Under the pieces are notes generated by a model, which saw only the letters and a list, made by a program, of their open reading frames with translations, had not been told where the DNA came from and did not search any database. Source: Alnus glutinosa (taxonomy: Eukaryota > Streptophyta > Magnoliopsida > Fagales > Betulaceae). From it: a stretch of DNA of 64,000 bases. Shown here piece after piece: positions 60,058 through 64,000 of this stretch; within the stretch, counting starts at the first letter, position 1, and the number at the start of each line of letters is the position of its first letter. Both the position numbers and the translations under genes were made by a program. The stretch spans positions 25,052,987-25,116,986 of the forward strand of contig NC_084893.1 of assembly GCF_958979055.1 (NCBI RefSeq), written 5' to 3'.

Positions 60058-61741
60058 ATGAGAAAGAGCGAGATAATGAAATTAAATATAAATGGTTGAG
60101 TAGTTGACAACACATAGGCCAAATCTCATTTCGTTGGGTTGATGAGATAGTGTCCATCAACCCTTACATTTTTCTTTTCTCAACAATGACAGATCTAAAG
60201 ATTAATTGTCACTACCTCAATAAAGTTGTCTGTTTGAACAACATAAATGAAAGAGAAAAAAGTATTCTATGTAAATATATATATATATATATGGGGAATG
60301 AATTTAGATCGAATGAGAAACTTAATGAGAAACCATATCAAATTGAACCTAAAGTACTTAGAACCATTTAGTACTTATGTGATGAGAAATGATTGTGAAT
60401 CATACAAAGGAATAGGAAGCAATTTCCTGATGATATTATTAAATGCTTATTGGATCAGATAAGGCATTTGATACACAGATGTGAACAGAAGACAAAATTT
60501 AAATTCACATGATTGCGTTGATGTGTACGTATAGTCGGTATAGATGAGATACGTTACACTTCAGATCATATAACTGTTTTTTTGCCACAAGAGTTAAATG
60601 TTAAAATATATTACGAGATTAATTTGATTTCAATATTGATCGTAATCAAATAAAATCAGATTTAAATATATTTAAATTTGATTTGATTTGATCACTCGTA
60701 TATACTATTTTGTATTTCCTTTAGCTCCTTATAAATATGAATCCTTTGTATTGCGTCTACAAAATTAATGTAGACTTGGAGCTTTAATCCGTAGACGTAA
60801 GTATGTTTATAGATCGAACCATAACCACTATTTTTCCTTTAATTTTCATAGCATTATTTTTTCTTTCAGTAAATACTACATAAATACAATTCATCTACTC
60901 GATGATGTAGAAATATACGAAGAGAATATGAAAGAGAAAAGAGAGCGAAAGTGAAGACACAAATACAATTCATCTACCTCTTGTCTTCGTGTATATATTG
61001 AAGTACATTGTTTTGTGCATGTGGGTAGCCGGCGGGTCGTTGTGGGGAGTGACCGGGAAAGAAGCGGGTAAAGTTATGTCATAGTTGCAGGTTCGTAGCC
61101 CTCCTCTCTTTTTTCTTTTATTTTTTTTAAATTAATTATTATTATTATTATTATTTTTTTTTTTATTTTATTTTTTTTTTTTATGTCCATATGGTTTCAA
61201 ATTACAGTTTCTCCAACAACCACCGCCGCTAAAAAAATAAAATAAAAAAAAATATAAAAAAAAAATAATAATAATAAAATGAAAGCCCACATTCTATTCT
61301 ATCTAACGGTACAATATATATGTACTATGACATCGATCTTAGAGGGAAAAGTTTGTAAGATATTTGGCTTAAAGTGACTATTTCGAAGAGTCTCATCATA
61401 ACTATAAGCTGCATTGTGAAGTTGTTAAATCCTTCCATTAAGAAATATATGCCATCTACGAACAAATTTCTTGGCAGACTGTATTAATTAATTAATTATC
61501 TTCGTTCACAGTGGTTTTTGGATGATAATTGAAGCAGCTAGCATGTACTAAAAGTACTCTCTTTATTCCAAATAAACATTGAATTCATCCAGAAAAGATT
61601 AAGGTTTCATACAATTTACTTAATAGATATGAAAGCAGGAATGGAATTATTAAAGCCTACAACTTTTTTTTTTTTTGTTTTTGTTTTCTGGATGAATGAG
61701 AATCATGAGATGGCCGGCCGACGGCCGTCATTTAAACGAGG
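60024..61741. other. Intergenic DNA with a Copia-LTR-like segment
   Basis: A (TA)n run lies at 60024-60053. From 60599 the sequence tgttaaaatatattacgag, followed by a ttataaatatgaatcctttgtattg phrase and tccgtagacgtaag, looks like a Copia-type solo LTR and shares phrases with 44725-44820. Its end and target duplication are not found. The rest (to 61741) is AT-rich with simple repeats (about 61130-61280) and the 3' flank of the calcium-binding protein gene. Confidence 0.4.
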
Positions 61742-62077
61742 CTACATTTGATCAGCTACATCAAGATCTTCCATCAAGCCGGGGCTCAACCTAAACATGA
61801 GAATGCAGAACTCCATCTGACTCAGGGCACCATCGCCGTCAAGATCACCTTCCAGAAGCATGCACACAAGCTCGTCGTCCCCCATGTCATGGAGGCCAAG
61901 CAAAAAGCTGTTCCTCTTCAAGCTTTCGAACGTGATGAGCCCCTTCTCGCAATCCATCAGCAGGCGAAACCCGCTGCAGATCTCCGCTATAAACCCTTCT
62001 GTTCCCAGCCGCGCGATCATGGACGGGAAGTAGTCCTCGAAGTCGAAAGCATTGTCTAGTACCAGATATTGCGCCAT
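61742..62077 (-). CDS. Single EF-hand calcium-binding protein, PBP1/KRP1 type
   Basis: One exon, 111 aa. One canonical EF-hand loop, DLDGDGALSQME (about residues 78-89), is preceded by an entering helix (DDELVCMLLEG) and followed by FCILMFRLSP. The N-terminal half (FEDYFPSMIARLG, FIAEICSGFRLLMD, GLITFESLKRNS) matches the degenerate first-hand region of Arabidopsis PBP1 (PINOID-binding protein 1) and its relatives such as KIC. These small proteins bind Ca2+ and regulate partners such as the PINOID kinase or the KCBP kinesin. The C-terminus (MEDLDVADQM) is short. No signal peptide or membrane segment is present, so it is cytosolic or nuclear. Its place fits At4g27280, an EF-hand gene near BBX28 in Arabidopsis, from memory. 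The ATG is the first one in the frame and lies about 130 bp after a TATA box. Confidence 0.92.
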   Translation of the reverse strand: MAQYLVLDNAFDFEDYFPSMIARLGTEGFIAEICSGFRLLMDCEKGLITFESLKRNSFLLGLHDMGDDELVCMLLEGDLDGDGALSQMEFCILMFRLSPGLMEDLDVADQM

Positions 62078-62207
62078 TGTTGATCGAGCTAGCTAGCTTG
62101 TACGTAAATTAACTTGTACAGTACGTGAAAAAAGGAGGAGGATTTGATAGCTTTGTAATAAGGCTGGTGAATAGGAGTGATGGAAGATGAGGGACGTGAG
62201 AGGTGTA

Positions 62208-62215
62208 TTATATAA
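62208..62215 (-). promoter_or_regulatory. TATA box of the EF-hand gene
   Basis: TTATATAA (within CTTATATAATAC on the minus strand) lies 131 bp upstream of the ATG at 62077, which leaves a leader of about 100 bp. Confidence 0.6.
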
Positions 62216-62240
62216 GCAAAGGGATCGAGGAAGGTGAGGG

Positions 62241-62246
62241 ACGCGT
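62241..62246 (-). promoter_or_regulatory. CGCG box (CAMTA-type) near the EF-hand gene's TATA box
   Basis: ACGCGT fits the VCGCGB site of CAMTA calmodulin-binding transcription activators. It lies about 25 bp upstream of the TATA box. Calcium/calmodulin-dependent induction of this gene is plausible but inferred. Confidence 0.4.
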
Positions 62247-62754
62247 TCGTGGAAAGGGCGGGGATTGAGGAGCCAACAAATGTTTCAGGATCTGCGAAAC
62301 AGCTTCTCCTTCCTGGAAGTTGCATGGAGATGGAATATTAATTTGTAGGCTCTCATGTTTTAACTATATACGCTTGGTTTAGGACATAATTACAGATTTA
62401 ACATCTCACCCATCAATATCATATGCATATTAACAAACCACGTTTTTCTTTCATAAATATTTCGTCCCAATTACAATTGGTTGAGATTGTCACGTCAACG
62501 TTATAAGATAATTGTAAAATAAAAATTAAATTATATTAATTTCTAGCACATTATTATCATTACTCATTAATAAACATGCAGTTATATTATTGAATCTCAA
62601 AGCCTATCCTTTATTGCAGGGGAGATCGAGAGAGGGCACTTAGCTACGATAAGCTGATTTTTTTAATCTTATTTAACGTAAAGCTCAACAATCACGGATA
62701 AGATGTTCTCCACTTCAAGTGAAATAAAAAGAAACGTACAATTTTATGATTTAA

Positions 62755-62786
<32 letters not shown>

Positions 62787-64000
62787 ATGGAATATAATAG
62801 TATATATGTTGTTAGTTGGTGAATATATATGTGTCGCGTCGCAAATTAATAACATCCATTTCACGGTAGTTATGGACTGGTGATATGTCGTTGATATCCT
62901 GTCTGTGGTCCAAATTTTATTTCTTACAAGATTGTGACGCATTCTTGAATAGCTAATCTCTCAACTTGGATAGCAATCATAGCATGTGACATGTGTTGTG
63001 TCAATTTCTAGCCCATTAAATTCCATATTGCATTTATAAGTTGGCACTGACGTTACGAGTGTGTCCTGTTAAATTAACCTGATAATGATTCAAGGTATAT
63101 AATTAATTACCTATCTAAATTACTAACAGTTTGAATAATTTATGTCCAGTCCAATCCAGTTAAACCACACATAAAGTGAATTAATAACGCGAAGTTTGAA
63201 AGACAATAAGCTTATTATAAATTGGTATGTCGATAGGGAAAAACATTGGCATGCCCAGTGCATGTCCTTTGATGTACTTCATTTGATTAGCCTTCCATTT
63301 CGGATAAATAGTTCTTCTCAAAGCTATACGTACATGAGAATATGAATTTGAATTTGAATTTGAATTTGGTGCTTCATGCTTGTGGGATGGAGCTGAGCTG
63401 CATGCCTGAGCTCGAGCTCCTGTCTCAATCGCTGGCTGCTTCACCCAATTGGAGCTAAAAGAGTGATATATCAATACCGCAAGTTTGCAACGGATTCTGA
63501 CTAAAGAGAACTATTATGTCACGTCATGCTTTTTTAATTTTATCTTGATGATTAGAACCCGCATAAGGCAGGGTCATTTCATGTACCTACTCATCTCTAT
63601 CGGGCAAATTCTGAACCCGTGAAGAGCATTCCCTCTACAAGAATTGGGTAAGATTGCAACTTCTTTAGCGGGCATGGCCCCTAAGAATTGTTTGCACTTA
63701 AGGGATATGATCGAATTGAACATTATACCTAATGGTGATGCCACCAAAACCAAAGTCCTTACCACTTGAAGTGACCTCTCCAGAAACTTTTTTAAGGAAA
63801 TGGATCCAACTAAAAGTCTAAAAGAACAAGAAAGAGCTCATCACCTCAACCAATCATTAATCTAGAAAATTTACATGCCAAATGCTACCAATTTCAGACA
63901 GTTTACCAATCGAAAATGGGTGAATCCAAATTGCATTAATTTTTATTACTAGCGTACCTCTTTGTATAGTACCATGTGCAATACAAGTTGTCGCATACAC
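62247..64000. other. Intergenic DNA, no gene supported
   Basis: Upstream flank of the EF-hand gene and AT-rich DNA. A TA run lies at 62759-62786 and four copies of GAATTT at about 63344-63367. Two minus-strand frames (63181-63474, 97 aa, and 63574-63765, 63 aa) have fairly normal composition but no family that I recognise. Confidence 0.5.

Overview
The window is nuclear DNA of a eudicot plant, probably woody. It has long AT-rich intergenic stretches, GT-AG introns, a eukaryotic tRNA gene and many plant-type non-autonomous transposons. I cannot name the species. Some of the repeats look to me like those of Fagales trees, but that is only an impression.

Six protein-coding genes and one tRNA gene can be supported. 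From left to right: (1) a two-exon, single-pass membrane protein of unknown function (7071-8421, +); (2) a nine-exon Trm5-type tRNA (guanine37-N1)-methyltransferase of 601 aa (10827-17935, +); (3) a three-exon SPOROCYTELESS/NOZZLE-type transcriptional repressor of 326 aa with an EAR motif at its C-terminus (25391-26933, +); (4) tRNA-Ser(AGA) (30103-30184, -); (5) a PHOS32/PHOS34-type universal stress protein (32378-33139, +), possibly with a hidden last exon about 7.7 kb downstream; (6) a two-exon, single B-box protein of the BBX28/29 type, 268 aa (49641-50660, -); (7) a one-exon, single EF-hand protein of the PBP1/KRP1 type, 111 aa (61742-62077, -). From memory, genes 2, 3, 5, 6 and 7 match the Arabidopsis chromosome 4 run At4g27340, At4g27330, At4g27320, At4g27310 and At4g27280. 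If so, the window is a conserved microsyntenic block expanded by transposons. The genes have no evident shared pathway; their order reflects ancestry.

The space between and inside the genes is filled by mobile elements, most of which can be delimited to the base. There is a 2.2 kb non-autonomous LTR retrotransposon near the left end (5-bp target duplication, tRNA-iMet primer site, LTRs differing at about 13 of 380 sites). Seven inverted-repeat elements have 9-bp target duplications, the signature of Mutator-like (MULE) transposons. A hAT-like element with an 8-bp duplication lies about 0.2 kb upstream of the stress-protein gene. A tRNA-derived SINE and a small MITE sit in one intron of the methyltransferase gene. 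Two LINE-derived insertions lie in tandem, and a further poly(A)-tailed retroposon follows the BBX gene.

The most notable object is the element at 58055-59063. Between its MULE-type arms it carries an open-frame fragment of an unrelated AAA-ATPase gene, so it is a Pack-MULE. A second recurring theme is that five of the seven MULE-type elements carry CACGTG (G-box/ABRE-type) motifs, mostly in their arms.
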